DNA of 64,000 bases from JACVRN01 sp036389255 (GCA_036389255.1 DASVQI010000042.1:1-64000), one strand, 5' to 3'; positions 26,002 to 35,776 are shown, counted from the first letter of the stretch. Notes: generated from the letters alone by a model not told the origin. A program made the numbers and translations.

Positions 26002-28026
26002 ATGAGATTCCCCTCCATACTGACGCGGTCACTCATCGCGTTCGCGGCTCTATCTATATTTTTGGCTACCCCGGCCATGGCCGTAGGCGACAAGGAATGG
26101 AAGCCCGTTGACCCTTCGGAGTTGGCCCTGAAGGAGCCGGTTGTCGAGAAGGACGCCGACGCGGAAGCCATCTTCTGGGACGTGCGCGTGGACGATTCGG
26201 ACGAAGGCTCGCTGGTCTTCAACCACTACCTGCGCGTTAAAATCTTCAACGAGCGCGGCAAAGAAGCCTTCAGCAAAGTGGACATCCCCTTCGGTAAAAT
26301 CTTTGGCCGCGAAGTCAAGGTCAAGGAGATAGCCGCCCGCACCATCAAGGCGGACGGGTCAATCATAGAGCTAAACGCCAAGGATATTTTCGAGCGAGAG
26401 GTGCTGCGCGCGAGCGGCGTCAAGCAGAAGGTCAAGTCCTTCGCGCTGCCGGGCATAGAGCCGGGCGTGATTATCGAATATCGCTGGCGCGAATCCTATA
26501 GCAACAGTTGGGCTAACAACCTGAGCCTTGAGTTCCAGCGCGAGATTCCCGTGCAGCAGGTCAAGTACTACGTCAAGCCCTTCGCCTCCGACATCTTTAA
26601 TGTTCTGAGGATGCAGATGTTCAACGGCGAAAGGCCGCCGATTGAGAAGGAGAAGAACGGCTTCTACAGCGTCACCATGAGGAACATGCCTGCCTTCCGC
26701 GAGGAGCCGCGCATGCCGCCCGAAGATCAGGTGCGAAGCTGGATGCTCATCTACTATTCGCGCAAGGAGCTTTCGCAGGCTCCGCCGATGCTCTTCTGGG
26801 CCATCTGGGGCAAGCTGATTTACGACGTTCACCAGCCCGACCTCAAAGTCAACGACGAGGTCAAGCGCGCCACGGCCGAAGCCGTTGGCGACGCCTCTAC
26901 GCCCGAAGAGAAGCTACAGCGCATAGACAGGTACGTGCGCGCCAAAATCAAGAACATCTACGACGACGCGACCGGGCTGACGCCTGAAGACCGCGCCAAA
27001 ATCAAGACCAACAAGTCGCCCGCCGACACCATCAAGCGCGGTCAGGGCACGGGTGAAGACATAGACATGCTCTTTGCCGCGATGGCCAACGCCGCAGGTC
27101 TTGACGCCAACATAGTCGAGATGGGCGACCGCAGCCGCATCTTCTTCGACAAAGAGATTACGACCGGTTACTTCATGACGCAGCACGCCGTGGCCGTGCG
27201 TATGTCGGATGGCTGGCGCTTCTTCGACCCGGCCAGCCGCTACGTCCCCTTCGGCATGCTGCCATGGAGGTCTGAAGGACAGGACGTGCTGATTCTGGAC
27301 TCGAAAGAGAAGAAGTCCGTTTTCGTCACGACGCCTCTGTCGGGGCCTGAGAAATCGGTTGAGAAGAGGACGGCCAAGCTGCGCCTGACGGAAGACGGGA
27401 CGCTCGAAGGCACGGTTCGCATAGAATATACGGGCCACCTCGGCGCAGACCAGAAGGAGCTGAACGACGAAGCCTCCGAGACGGAGCGCGAGGAGACGCT
27501 GCGCAACCTTATTAAGGAGCGCATGAGCACGGCCGAAGTGTCGGACATAAAAATCGAGAACGTGACAGACACTGAAAAGCCTTTTACCTACGAGTTCAAG
27601 ATTAAAGTCCCCGGCTACGCACAGCGCACCGGGAAGCGCCTCTTTATACAGCCCTCCTTCTTCGAGAAGGGCGTGTCGCCGCTTTTCCAGACGACCGCGC
27701 GCCGCTATCCGATTTACTTCCGCTACGGGTGGTCTGAAGAGGACAACGTGACGATAGACCTTCCGGCAGGCTACACGCTGGACAACCCGGAAGCGCCTGC
27801 CCCATTCAGCGCCGGAAGGATTGCGGGCTTCGACATGAAGCTCATGGCGACTCAGGACACGCGAACGCTCATCATGAGGCGCAAGTTCTTCTTCGGCGGG
27901 CAGGACAGCATTCTCTTCCCCGTCAACTCCTACCCGCAGTTGAAGCAGCTCTTCGACACGTTGAGTGAAAGAGACAATCACACAATCGCCCTCAAACAAC
28001 AGGCCGCAACTGCGAGCGCGAAGTAG
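26002..28026 (+). CDS. DUF3857 / transglutaminase-like secreted protein, catalytic Cys missing
   Basis: A signal peptide (residues 1-27, ending PAMA) is followed by a DUF3857 domain (about 40-260) and a transglutaminase-like core (about 290-430). In active relatives the core has G-D-C-K-D; here the aligned stretch is GTGEDID, with Gly at residue 351 where Cys is expected. The His and Asp parts (TQHAVAVRM, WRFFDPASRY) remain. A beta-rich C-terminal region follows. It is probably a non-catalytic binding protein in the periplasm or cell surface. A 17-18-bp hairpin separates it from its tandem paralogue. Confidence 0.85.
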   Translation: MRFPSILTRSLIAFAALSIFLATPAMAVGDKEWKPVDPSELALKEPVVEKDADAEAIFWDVRVDDSDEGSLVFNHYLRVKIFNERGKEAFSKVDIPFGKIFGREVKVKEIAARTIKADGSIIELNAKDIFEREVLRASGVKQKVKSFALPGIEPGVIIEYRWRESYSNSWANNLSLEFQREIPVQQVKYYVKPFASDIFNVLRMQMFNGERPPIEKEKNGFYSVTMRNMPAFREEPRMPPEDQVRSWMLIYYSRKELSQAPPMLFWAIWGKLIYDVHQPDLKVNDEVKRATAEAVGDASTPEEKLQRIDRYVRAKIKNIYDDATGLTPEDRAKIKTNKSPADTIKRGQGTGEDIDMLFAAMANAAGLDANIVEMGDRSRIFFDKEITTGYFMTQHAVAVRMSDGWRFFDPASRYVPFGMLPWRSEGQDVLILDSKEKKSVFVTTPLSGPEKSVEKRTAKLRLTEDGTLEGTVRIEYTGHLGADQKELNDEASETEREETLRNLIKERMSTAEVSDIKIENVTDTEKPFTYEFKIKVPGYAQRTGKRLFIQPSFFEKGVSPLFQTTARRYPIYFRYGWSEEDNVTIDLPAGYTLDNPEAPAPFSAGRIAGFDMKLMATQDTRTLIMRRKFFFGGQDSILFPVNSYPQLKQLFDTLSERDNHTIALKQQAATASAK

Positions 28027-28033
28027 AAGGGAC

Positions 28034-28082
28034 GGGTAAATGGTGAATAGATGAACGAGATTTTTCTATTCACCATTTACCC
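28034..28082. repeat. hairpin between the two DUF3857 genes
   Basis: GGGTAAATGGTGAATAGA (28034-28051) pairs with its complement at 28065-28082 across a 13-base loop. There is no T-run directly after it, so it may protect or attenuate rather than fully stop the transcript. Confidence 0.75.
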
Positions 28083-28106
28083 CGCTTTTATAAAGGAAAG
28101 ACTCAA

Positions 28107-30089
28107 ATGAAACTCAAGGCTTTAGGGTGCGCGGTCGCGTTTCTTCTGCTGGCGGCGATGCCTTCGTGGGCCGCGCCGGGCGACGAAGTCCCGCAGTGGC
28201 TTCAACAGGCCGCAGGCTCGCAGGCTCCCTCTTATGAAAAGGACGTACCGGCAGTAGTTCTCCTTGACGAGCAGGTCGTGAGCGTGGGCGAAGACGGGCG
28301 CGTCACTACGACTACGACCTACGCGGTGCGCGTGCTGGTGCGCGAAGGGCGAATGCTGGCGCAGGCCAACGAATTCTACGAGACGGATTCGGGCAGAGTG
28401 AAAGATATGCGCGCGTGGCTCATACGAGCGGGCGGCGTAGTCAAGAAGTTCGGCAAGGACGAAATCATAGACCGCGTGGCAGACCTCAACGACGTTTATA
28501 ACGAATCGCGCGTGAAGATGATTGACGCCACGGACTTCGCGGACGTTGGCTCCGTCTTTGGTTATCAGGTGACGACCGAAAGCCGCGCCTTCTTCAATCA
28601 GGACATCTGGCCCTTTCAGGGAAGAGTCTCGACACACCTTCTGCCGACGCTCGTCTCGCGCTACACGGTCAACCTGCCCGCAGGCTGGCGCGCGTCCTCT
28701 GTCACCTTCAACAGCGCGCAGAAGGTAGAGCCGACCGTTCAGGGCTCAAGCTACACGTGGGAGAAGCGAAACCTTCTCCCGATTGAGCGAGAGCCCATGA
28801 GCCCTTCAGCCGAGAATCTTGCGCCGCGCATAGCCGTCACCTACTCGCCCGCGTCAGCCTCGAACTCGCCCGCACGGACTTTCGATTCGTGGATGGACGT
28901 TTCGCGCTGGTACACGGATTTGGCAGACCCGCAGGTGACGCTCGACGATGCCATAGCCGGGAAGGCCCGCGAGTTGACGGCCAACTCGAAAACCGAGCTT
29001 GAGAAGATACGCGCCATCGCCCGCTACGTGCAGGGCTTGCAGTACATCTCGATTCAGATAGGCATTGGACGCTTCCGCCCGCACACGGCCACAGAGGTTT
29101 TCGCCAAGTCTTACGGCGACTGCAAGGACAAAGCCAACCTGATGCGCGCCATGCTCAAGGCCGTGAAGATTAACTCCTATCCGGTGCTTATCTTCTCCGG
29201 CGACCCTACCTTCGTGCGCGAAGAGTGGCCTAGCCCGACGCAGTTCAACCACGCCATCATAGCCGTGCAGGTCGGCAAGGAGACGAGCGTTCCGACCGTC
29301 GTTGAGCACGAGAAGCTGGGCCGTCTTCTGATGTTCGACGCAACCGACGACAACACTACGGTTGGCGACCTGCCGTTTCACGAGCAGGGCAGCTTTGCCC
29401 TAGTGGCTGCGGGCGAACAAGGCTCGCTCGTTCGCATGCCGACTACGCCGCCGGAAGCGAATCGTCTTGAGAGACAGGCCGAAGTGGTGCTCACGCCCGA
29501 AGGCTCCATCACCGCAAAGGTCAGGGAGAGGTCGCAGGGACAGGCCGCCGTATTCGAGCGCGGGCTATTTCGCACCCTTTCGCGCTCGGACTACATGAAG
29601 GTGATAGAGACGTGGATTACCACGGGCGCGGCAAGCGCCAAGGTGAGCAGGGTCGAGCCAGTTGACGACCGTCTCGAAGGCCGATTTGCGCTCGACGTTG
29701 ATTTCACGGCTGAGCGCTACGCGCAGTCCATGCAGGACAGGCTGCTCATCTTCAAGCCCGCGATAGTCTCGCGGCTGGACGCGCTCGCCCTGACTAAAAG
29801 CTCTCGCAAAGCGCCAATTGTCCTGAAGTCCAACGCCTTCACCGAAACCGTTCGCGTGCAGCTACCGGCGGGCTTCGTGGTGGACGAGGTGCCGGACGCC
29901 TTGAAAGTAGAGACGCCGTTTGGCAGCTACACTGCGACCTACGAGGTCAAGGAAGGCCAGCTTCTCTTCACGCGCACTCTCTTCATGCGCGCCATGACCA
30001 TCCCCGTGGAGCAATACCCGGCCGTGCGCAGCTTCTTCGAGCGCATACGCGCCACGGAGCAAGCGCCCGTGGTGCTGGCCAGAAAATAA
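28107..30089 (+). CDS. DUF3857 / transglutaminase-like secreted protein, catalytic site intact
   Basis: AAAGGAAAG precedes the ATG. A signal peptide (MKLKALGCAVAFLLLAAMPS, cleavage near SWAA) is followed by DUF3857 (about 40-250) and a transglutaminase core. SYGDCKDKANLMRAML carries the catalytic Cys (C339), NHAIIAVQV the His and LLMFDATDD the Asp. The C-terminal third is beta-rich. The protein is a paralogue of the preceding gene product (660 against 674 aa), in tandem. Transglutaminase-like enzymes of this group act as proteases or amide-bond crosslinkers on extracytoplasmic proteins. The exact reaction is unknown. Confidence 0.87.
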   Translation: MKLKALGCAVAFLLLAAMPSWAAPGDEVPQWLQQAAGSQAPSYEKDVPAVVLLDEQVVSVGEDGRVTTTTTYAVRVLVREGRMLAQANEFYETDSGRVKDMRAWLIRAGGVVKKFGKDEIIDRVADLNDVYNESRVKMIDATDFADVGSVFGYQVTTESRAFFNQDIWPFQGRVSTHLLPTLVSRYTVNLPAGWRASSVTFNSAQKVEPTVQGSSYTWEKRNLLPIEREPMSPSAENLAPRIAVTYSPASASNSPARTFDSWMDVSRWYTDLADPQVTLDDAIAGKARELTANSKTELEKIRAIARYVQGLQYISIQIGIGRFRPHTATEVFAKSYGDCKDKANLMRAMLKAVKINSYPVLIFSGDPTFVREEWPSPTQFNHAIIAVQVGKETSVPTVVEHEKLGRLLMFDATDDNTTVGDLPFHEQGSFALVAAGEQGSLVRMPTTPPEANRLERQAEVVLTPEGSITAKVRERSQGQAAVFERGLFRTLSRSDYMKVIETWITTGAASAKVSRVEPVDDRLEGRFALDVDFTAERYAQSMQDRLLIFKPAIVSRLDALALTKSSRKAPIVLKSNAFTETVRVQLPAGFVVDEVPDALKVETPFGSYTATYEVKEGQLLFTRTLFMRAMTIPVEQYPAVRSFFERIRATEQAPVVLARK

Positions 30090-30120
30090 TAGAGCCTCTA
30101 AATCTTCCATCAGGAAAACT

Positions 30121-30158
30121 AAAGGCGCAGCGAAGATTATCAACTTCGCTGCGCCTTT
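30121..30158. terminator. bidirectional intrinsic terminator
   Basis: AAAGGCGCAGCGAAG (30121-30135) pairs with CTTCGCTGCGCCTTT (30144-30158), with further T residues after it. It lies between convergent genes. Confidence 0.9.
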
Positions 30159-30181
30159 TAATTTATACCTGACCATCAGGT

Positions 30182-32233
30182 CTAGGCATTGGGCTTCAGG
30201 TACTTGCCGAACCAATCCATGACGGTGTTGTACCAGAGCACGGAGTTGTGCGGCTTAAGTATCCAGTGGCCTTCGTCAGGAAAGTATAGGAGCTTTGAAT
30301 CCACGCCGCGTCGTTGCAGCGCCGTGAAGAGTTGCAGTCCTTCGCCTACGGGGACGCGGTAATCAAGCTCGCCGTGTATCACCAGCATGGGCGTCTTGAA
30401 ACTCTTCACGAACATGTGCGGCGACCAGCGCGTGTACATCTCAGGGTTGTCCCACGGCGTGCCCTTGAATTCCCAGTCCGTGAACCAAAGCTCTTCGGTA
30501 GCTCCGTACATGCTGACAAGATTGTAGACCCCCGCGTGCGAGACGAGCGCCTTGAACTGAAAGCGCGGGTCGTCGTTGTGCCCCTCTATCCAGTTCACCA
30601 TGTAGCCGCCGTAGGAGCCGCCAGCCGCGCCCAGACGCTCCTTGTCAACGTAGCCCAGGCCCAGCACGTGCGCCACGCCGTTCATGATGTCCGTGTAAGC
30701 CTTGCCGCCCCAGTCGCCGGAAATCTCGTCCGTGAACTGCTGGCCGTAGCCGGTAGAGCCGCGCGGGTTCGGCATAAAGACCACGTAGCCAGCCGAGGCG
30801 AAGACGTAAGGATTCCAGCGATAGCCCCAGTTCTCATTCCACGCTCCCTGAGGGCCGCCGTGAATCAGCACAATCATCGGATACTTCTTCGTCTGGGAAA
30901 AATCTGCGGGCTTTACCAGATAGCCGGAGACTTTCGTGCCGCCCGCTCCTGCCCACGTCACCTCTTCGGCGGGCTTCATGCCGTAAGCCGACAGGTCGTT
31001 TGTCCTCGTCAACTGAGCCACATTGGTTCCGTCCGCGTTGGCGCGAAAGATTTCCGTGGGCATCACCGAAGTCATGCGAGAGAAGACGAGCGTCTTGCCG
31101 TCGTTGCTAATCTTCACGTCGTCGTTGAAGCCGTCCGTGACGAGTCTAGTGATTTTGCCGCCCGCAGTCGGCACTGTGTAAATGAGCTGCTTTCCTCGCT
31201 CAGCGCCGGCCAGATAAATCCTCTGGCCGTCGGGCGTGAAGGTAATGCTCTCGACGCTCGTATCAAGGCTTTCTGTCAACGAGCGCGACTGGCCGCTCTT
31301 GCGGTCAAAGAGCATCAACTGCCAACGGTCGCTCTCAAAACCCGCGCGCCCCTGCGAGCGATAGGCTATGAAGCGACCGTCGGGAGAATAGACAGGCGAA
31401 AGGTCTGCCCCAAGGTTCCTGCCCGTGATTCGCTGCGGCTCGCCGCCCGTGACGGGGACTATAAAGAGGTCGCCGTTCGTGCTGGTGGCTTCGACCTTGT
31501 CGGTGTTGCGCGCAAACACCAGCTCCTTAGAGTCGGGCGAGAAGGCGTAATCCGACGGGCCGCCGAGGCTGAAAGGCGGAGCGTCGTAATCGCCCGGCGT
31601 CATGTCGCGCGCAGGGGCCGAGCCGTCAACCGGCGCTACGAAGACGTGCGTGCGCTTGCCCTCTTTCCACGTGTTCCAGTGCCGGAAAAGTAGACGGTCG
31701 GCTATCTTCGCTTTGACCTTGCCCGATTCAGCCTGCTCTTCACGCTTTCGGTTGCAGTCGTCCGTGGCGCATTCGGGATAAACGTCGGAGACGAAGGCTA
31801 TCATGCGGCCGTCAGGCGACCACACAGGGTCGCTTGCTCCCGTGGAGATGTTCGTCACCCTCTTCTGCTCGCCCGTCGCTATGTCAATCGTCCAGACCTG
31901 CGGGCCGCCTTCGCGCGCGGAGATGAAGGCCAAGCGCTTGCCGTCCGGCGACCAGCGCGGTGTTGATGAAGACTGCGGCGCGTTGGTCAACTGTTTGGGC
32001 TCTCCGCCGTCCACGGAAATCAGGTAGATTTGCGTGGCTCGGCGATTGGCCTCCCAGTTGAGGTCGGAGATTGTGTAGGCCACCCAGCGACCGTCGGGTG
32101 ACAACTGCGGGTCGCCGACGCGACGAATCTTGAGTAGGTCATTGATAGTGAGCGGCTTGGCCTGTGCGTGCGCAGACGCAGCCGCCATGAGCGCAATCAG
32201 GAGAATGCTCAATGAAACTGCCAGACGCTTCAT
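30182..32233 (-). CDS. S9 family peptidase (prolyl oligopeptidase / acylaminoacyl peptidase type)
   Basis: The start at 32233 gives a signal peptide (MKRLAVSLSILLIALMAAAS, then AHAQ) and 683 residues; an in-frame ATG at 32287 would only add a basic extension. A TolB-like beta-propeller domain with repeated SPDGRWVAY / WSPDGKRLAF / YSPDGRFIAYRS blades (about 35-400) is followed by an alpha/beta hydrolase domain. The catalytic triad reads S540 (GGSYGGY), D624 (GELDYRVP) and H656 (DEGHW). It is probably a periplasmic peptidase cleaving short peptides, like dipeptidyl-peptidase 5 or acylaminoacyl peptidase. Confidence 0.92.
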   Translation of the reverse strand: MKRLAVSLSILLIALMAAASAHAQAKPLTINDLLKIRRVGDPQLSPDGRWVAYTISDLNWEANRRATQIYLISVDGGEPKQLTNAPQSSSTPRWSPDGKRLAFISAREGGPQVWTIDIATGEQKRVTNISTGASDPVWSPDGRMIAFVSDVYPECATDDCNRKREEQAESGKVKAKIADRLLFRHWNTWKEGKRTHVFVAPVDGSAPARDMTPGDYDAPPFSLGGPSDYAFSPDSKELVFARNTDKVEATSTNGDLFIVPVTGGEPQRITGRNLGADLSPVYSPDGRFIAYRSQGRAGFESDRWQLMLFDRKSGQSRSLTESLDTSVESITFTPDGQRIYLAGAERGKQLIYTVPTAGGKITRLVTDGFNDDVKISNDGKTLVFSRMTSVMPTEIFRANADGTNVAQLTRTNDLSAYGMKPAEEVTWAGAGGTKVSGYLVKPADFSQTKKYPMIVLIHGGPQGAWNENWGYRWNPYVFASAGYVVFMPNPRGSTGYGQQFTDEISGDWGGKAYTDIMNGVAHVLGLGYVDKERLGAAGGSYGGYMVNWIEGHNDDPRFQFKALVSHAGVYNLVSMYGATEELWFTDWEFKGTPWDNPEMYTRWSPHMFVKSFKTPMLVIHGELDYRVPVGEGLQLFTALQRRGVDSKLLYFPDEGHWILKPHNSVLWYNTVMDWFGKYLKPNA

Positions 32234-32438
32234 GTCCAATAATCCTCTTCTCAAATAAATTTTTGAAGTTTTTGGAAAGCGCTCCAATTATCTCACGAAA
32301 ACCGCGTCAAACCGCAATTCAAAACAGCAGCCTTGAATTAATTGCCATGAAATGCTTCCGGGCGGTGTTTACCTGATTGAAAGCAGCGATTCGTCCTGAA
32401 ATCAGACCTGTAACTACTAAAAGAGGAGCGTTAATAAG

Positions 32439-33245
32439 ATGAGAAGCATGACCCGTATGGCAGCAGCGCTTGCCTTTCTTCTGTGCGCGTTCGTGGCTCA
32501 AGCGACGGCGCAGGATTTTCAAAGGAGCTACAGCCTGGGCGCTGGAGGCTCAATCAATATCCGCAACGTTTCGGGCGACGTAAACGTGCGCGGCTACGAC
32601 GGCAACGCCGTCATCGTCAACGGCTTCAAGGAAGGCCGCGACCGTGACAAGGTGACTATAGAAGACACAAGCAGTGGGAACAACGTTTCGGTCGGCGTTG
32701 AATACGCGCGCGACTGCAACTGTGACGCGAGCGTGCGTTTTGAAGTTCAGGTGCCGCGCAACACCCGCTACGAGTTCAACAAGATTTCAACCGCCAGTGG
32801 CAACATCAACATATCTTCGCTAACCGGCGACCTTAAAGCCAGCACGGCGAGCGGCGACGTCACCATCAGCGACGTGTCCGGCCGGATTAACGCCGCTACC
32901 GCGAGCGGCAACATGATTGTTAAGAACGTGACCGGCACCGTCTCCGCCAAGAGCGCGAGCGGAAACGTTGACGTGCAGATAACGCGCCTCGAAGGCACGG
33001 GCAACATGGAATTCATGTCGGCTTCCGGCGACGTGCGCGTCAGCGCCCCCGCAGACTTGGACGGCAACGTTCAGATGTCCAGCGCCACGGGCTCTCTACG
33101 CACAGACTTTCCTCTACAGGTGGAGAAGGGCGAGTACGGCCCCGGCGAGCGTGCTAGCGGACGATTAGGCAACAGCTCAAGAAGCCTGCGCCTCTCATCC
33201 GCCTCCGGCAACGTCAGCCTCCTGCGCTCAGGCTCCAACATGTAA
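32439..33245 (+). CDS. DUF4097 family secreted beta-repeat protein
   Basis: AGAGGAG lies upstream of the ATG. A signal peptide (residues 1-25, LCAFVAQATA) is followed by a right-handed beta-solenoid-like region. Short repeats such as INIRNVSGDVNVRGYDG, TASGNINISSLTGDLKASTASGDVTISDVSGRINAATASGN and SASGNVDVQI recur about every 18-20 residues, the hallmark of DUF4097 putative adhesins. It is probably periplasmic or outer-membrane associated. The gene has its own terminator at 33265-33298. Function otherwise unknown. Confidence 0.85.
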   Translation: MRSMTRMAAALAFLLCAFVAQATAQDFQRSYSLGAGGSINIRNVSGDVNVRGYDGNAVIVNGFKEGRDRDKVTIEDTSSGNNVSVGVEYARDCNCDASVRFEVQVPRNTRYEFNKISTASGNINISSLTGDLKASTASGDVTISDVSGRINAATASGNMIVKNVTGTVSAKSASGNVDVQITRLEGTGNMEFMSASGDVRVSAPADLDGNVQMSSATGSLRTDFPLQVEKGEYGPGERASGRLGNSSRSLRLSSASGNVSLLRSGSNM

Positions 33246-33264
33246 GCGCGAAACATACAGGCCC

Positions 33265-33298
33265 GCTCATACTCTGCTCCGTGGAGCAGAGTATGAGC
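33265..33298 (+). terminator. hairpin after the DUF4097 gene
   Basis: GCTCATACTCTGCTCC (33265-33280) pairs perfectly with 33283-33298. The stem is 16 bp with a minimal loop and is followed by CTTTCCC. Confidence 0.8.
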
Positions 33299-33384
33299 CT
33301 TTCCCGCCCCGCATCATCCTGCCTGCTAGACATTCATCAAGCAATCCCTATAATCTCAAAGGTTCGGGCGACAGGTGTAATTTA

Positions 33385-33410
33385 TGACTACGCGCCTGTC
33401 GTGTTATATT
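33385..33410 (+). promoter_or_regulatory. possible promoter of tRNA-Leu
   Basis: TATATT at 33405-33410 is a fair -10, 13 bases ahead of the tRNA. The -35 region is weak. A small inverted repeat CGACAGG / CCTGTCG spans 33368-33401. Confidence 0.35.
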
Positions 33411-33423
33411 TTGAGCAGCCTCT

Positions 33424-33505
33424 GCGAAAGTGGCGTAATTGGCAGCCGCGCCAGACTTAGGATCTGGTCCCGAAAGGGGTGGGGGTTCGAGTCCCCCCTT
33501 TCGCA
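33424..33505 (+). tRNA. tRNA-Leu (anticodon UAG)
   Basis: Acceptor stem GCGAAAG (33424-33430) pairs with CTTTCGC (33498-33504), with discriminator A. The anticodon arm CCAGACTTAGGATCTGG gives TAG (UAG in the RNA). A long variable arm, CCCGAAAGGGG, marks a class II tRNA. The T arm is GGGGG-TTCGAGT-CCCCC. CCA is not encoded. Confidence 0.95.
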
Positions 33506-33625
33506 TTAAGAGTTGTAGCAAGCAAATCTAGCGAGTATTTTCTTTTGGAAGGGAGGCCCGGCGCTTGGAACGCACGCTCTCTCGAAGAGTCAAGTGCGGC
33601 GAGTGAGCGCGGGCTTTTATCATTT

Positions 33626-35062
33626 ATGAAGACTGAAGTCGTTGACCTGTCTCCGACACGCAAGGAGATAAAGATAGAGATTGACGCCAATATTGTGCGC
33701 GCGACCTACGAGCGAATCAGCGCGCAGTACGCGAAGATGGCCAACGTGCCCGGCTTTCGTCGCGGCCACACGCCGACCTCCGTCGTGCAGACCAGATTCA
33801 AGAACGAGATTCGCACCGAGGTACTGCGCGAGATTGTGCCTCAGGCCGTGCAGGATGCGATTGAAGAGCATAAGCTGGTCGTGCTGGGAGAGCCGGAAAT
33901 TCATCTGGACAACACGGAGGGGCTGGAAAAGCTGGGCGCTGACGCAGTCTCGCTTCACGTTCACGTGGAGATTCTCCCCGACGTTGAGCTTGGCGAGTAC
34001 AAGGGGCTTGAGGCCGCTCGCCGCCTGCGGCCCGTCATGGATGAGGATATAGACCGCGTCATAGAAGGATTGCGCGAAGCCTCTGCCTCGCTTGAGCCTG
34101 TGGAAGACAGGGGCGCTGAGCTGGGCGACACCGTGACGGTCAACTTCACGGGAAAGTTCATAGGCGAGCCCGAAGCCGAAGACATCAACGTTGAAGAAGT
34201 TGACGTAGAGCTTGGCGGCCCGGGCGTGCAGCAGGAGTTCACAGATAATCTAATTGGCGTGCGCGCGGACGAGACGAAAACTTTCACCGTTAATTACCCG
34301 GAGGATTTCACGTCTAAAGGATTGGCGGGCAAACAGGTCGAATACACTGCCGACGTGACGGCTTTGCGCCGCAAGGTGCTGCCCGAGATGGACGAAGAAT
34401 GGGTCAAGAGCTTGGGCGAAGAGTTCGATTCGGTTGAGGCTCTGCGCGCGCGCGTGCGCGAAGACCTCGAGTCACGCTCAAGCATGGAGTCCGAAAACCG
34501 CTTGCGCTCGGACGTGATGCGAAAGCTCGTAGAAGCTCACCAGTTCGACGTGCCCGAAACGCTCGTAGAGCATCAGACGCAGCATCGCCTGCAAACCCTC
34601 ATGCGCGAGATGATGGGACAGGGCGTTGACCCGCGCCAGACCGAGATTAACTGGGAAGGCGTGCGCGAGCAGATGAAGACGCAGGCGGCTGACGATGTGC
34701 GCGGCTCTATGCTGCTCGAACACATAGCCGAGCGCGAAAACCTGTCGGTCACCGACGAAGAGATAGAGGAAGAGATTAACCGCGTTGCTGAGGCTTCGCG
34801 TCAATCGCCTGAGCAGGTACGTGCTGCCTTGACAAAGCAGGGAGGCGCTACTAGCATCGCCGATAGGTTGCGCAGTCGTAAAGCGCTTGACCTAGTGATT
34901 GAAAATGCGCGCGTGACGGATGAAGAGTGGCGCGAAGAAGAAGAGGCGCAGCCGGAAGAAAGCGCCGCCGAAGCTTCCGAAGCGGCTACGAGCGAAGAGC
35001 AAAGCTCGACGGGCGCGAGCGAAGATGAAACGAAAGCCGAATCATCATCGCCCGGAGCTTAA
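33626..35062 (+). CDS. tig: trigger factor
   Basis: Ribosome-associated chaperone and peptidyl-prolyl isomerase. The N-terminal ribosome-binding domain has the signature PGFRRGHTP (about residue 45). The FKBP-type PPIase domain (about 155-245) reads GDTVTVNFTGKFIG and ADETKTFTVNYPEDF. A helical C-terminal substrate cradle follows, then a long acidic Glu/Ala/Ser tail (about 440-478). The start at 33626 is chosen because the upstream in-frame extension would run into the tRNA-Leu gene; the ribosome binding site is weak. It is followed by clpP, clpX and lon, a common arrangement of protein quality-control genes. Confidence 0.92.
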   Translation: MKTEVVDLSPTRKEIKIEIDANIVRATYERISAQYAKMANVPGFRRGHTPTSVVQTRFKNEIRTEVLREIVPQAVQDAIEEHKLVVLGEPEIHLDNTEGLEKLGADAVSLHVHVEILPDVELGEYKGLEAARRLRPVMDEDIDRVIEGLREASASLEPVEDRGAELGDTVTVNFTGKFIGEPEAEDINVEEVDVELGGPGVQQEFTDNLIGVRADETKTFTVNYPEDFTSKGLAGKQVEYTADVTALRRKVLPEMDEEWVKSLGEEFDSVEALRARVREDLESRSSMESENRLRSDVMRKLVEAHQFDVPETLVEHQTQHRLQTLMREMMGQGVDPRQTEINWEGVREQMKTQAADDVRGSMLLEHIAERENLSVTDEEIEEEINRVAEASRQSPEQVRAALTKQGGATSIADRLRSRKALDLVIENARVTDEEWREEEEAQPEESAAEASEAATSEEQSSTGASEDETKAESSSPGA

Positions 35063-35173
35063 GAGCTTCTTCAAAGAGCCTTCTAAACGCGCGCCGGTTG
35101 ACAGAGCGGTTAAGATAGATGGTGCGCTCTTTCTTGTATAGATTTTCAGAGAGCGAGGAAAGGCAGTTAAGTT

Positions 35174-35758
35174 ATGGCTTTAGTTCCGATGGTTGTCGAG
35201 CAAACGTCGCGTGGCGAACGCGCCTTCGACATTTACTCGCGTCTCTTGAAAGACAACATCATCTTTTTAGGCACACCGATTGACGACATGGTCGCGAACC
35301 TTATCGTCGCACAGCTTCTCTTTCTCGAAGCCGAAGACCCTGAGAAAGACATCAACATTTACATCAACAGTCCGGGCGGCTCCATCACCGCAGGCATGGC
35401 CATCTACGACACCATGCAGTTCATACGCCCCGATGTGACGACCATCTGCGTCGGCCAGTGCGCCTCCATGGGGGCGATGCTGCTGGCGGCAGGCACAAAG
35501 GGCAAACGATTCGCTCTGCCCAATTCGCGCATACTCATACACCAGCCTTCGGGCGGCGCGCAGGGACAGGCCACGGACATTCGCATCCAGGCCGAAGAGA
35601 TAATTCGTATGCGCGAGCTGACTTCACAGATTCTGGCTAAGCACACGGGTCAGGCTTACGACACCATCGAGCGCGACGTTGAGCGTGACCGCATCATGTC
35701 GGCGATGCAGGCCAAGGAGTACGGCCTGATTGACGAGGTCATCGCGCACCGCGAATAA
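35174..35758 (+). CDS. clpP: ATP-dependent Clp protease proteolytic subunit
   Basis: The serine peptidase of the ClpXP machine, 194 aa, the usual size. Catalytic residues are S98 (GQCASMGAMLL), H123 (SRILIHQPSGG) and D172 (ERDRIMSA). The short N-terminus MALVPMVVEQTSRGERAFDIYSRLL is the typical axial-loop and handle start. GAGGAAAGG upstream is the ribosome binding site. Its partner clpX follows 140 bases downstream. Confidence 0.97.
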   Translation: MALVPMVVEQTSRGERAFDIYSRLLKDNIIFLGTPIDDMVANLIVAQLLFLEAEDPEKDINIYINSPGGSITAGMAIYDTMQFIRPDVTTICVGQCASMGAMLLAAGTKGKRFALPNSRILIHQPSGGAQGQATDIRIQAEEIIRMRELTSQILAKHTGQAYDTIERDVERDRIMSAMQAKEYGLIDEVIAHRE

Positions 35759-35776
35759 AAAAAACGCTCGTTCAGC

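Noticed and set aside
26914..27999. 361-residue minus-strand open frame opposite the first DUF3857 gene
   Set aside because: It mirrors a GC-rich coding strand and lacks any recognisable motif or translation signal.
30314..31693. 459-residue plus-strand open frame opposite the S9 peptidase
   Set aside because: It is antisense to a full-length peptidase with complete catalytic motifs, has Arg/His/Val-biased composition, and no ribosome binding site.
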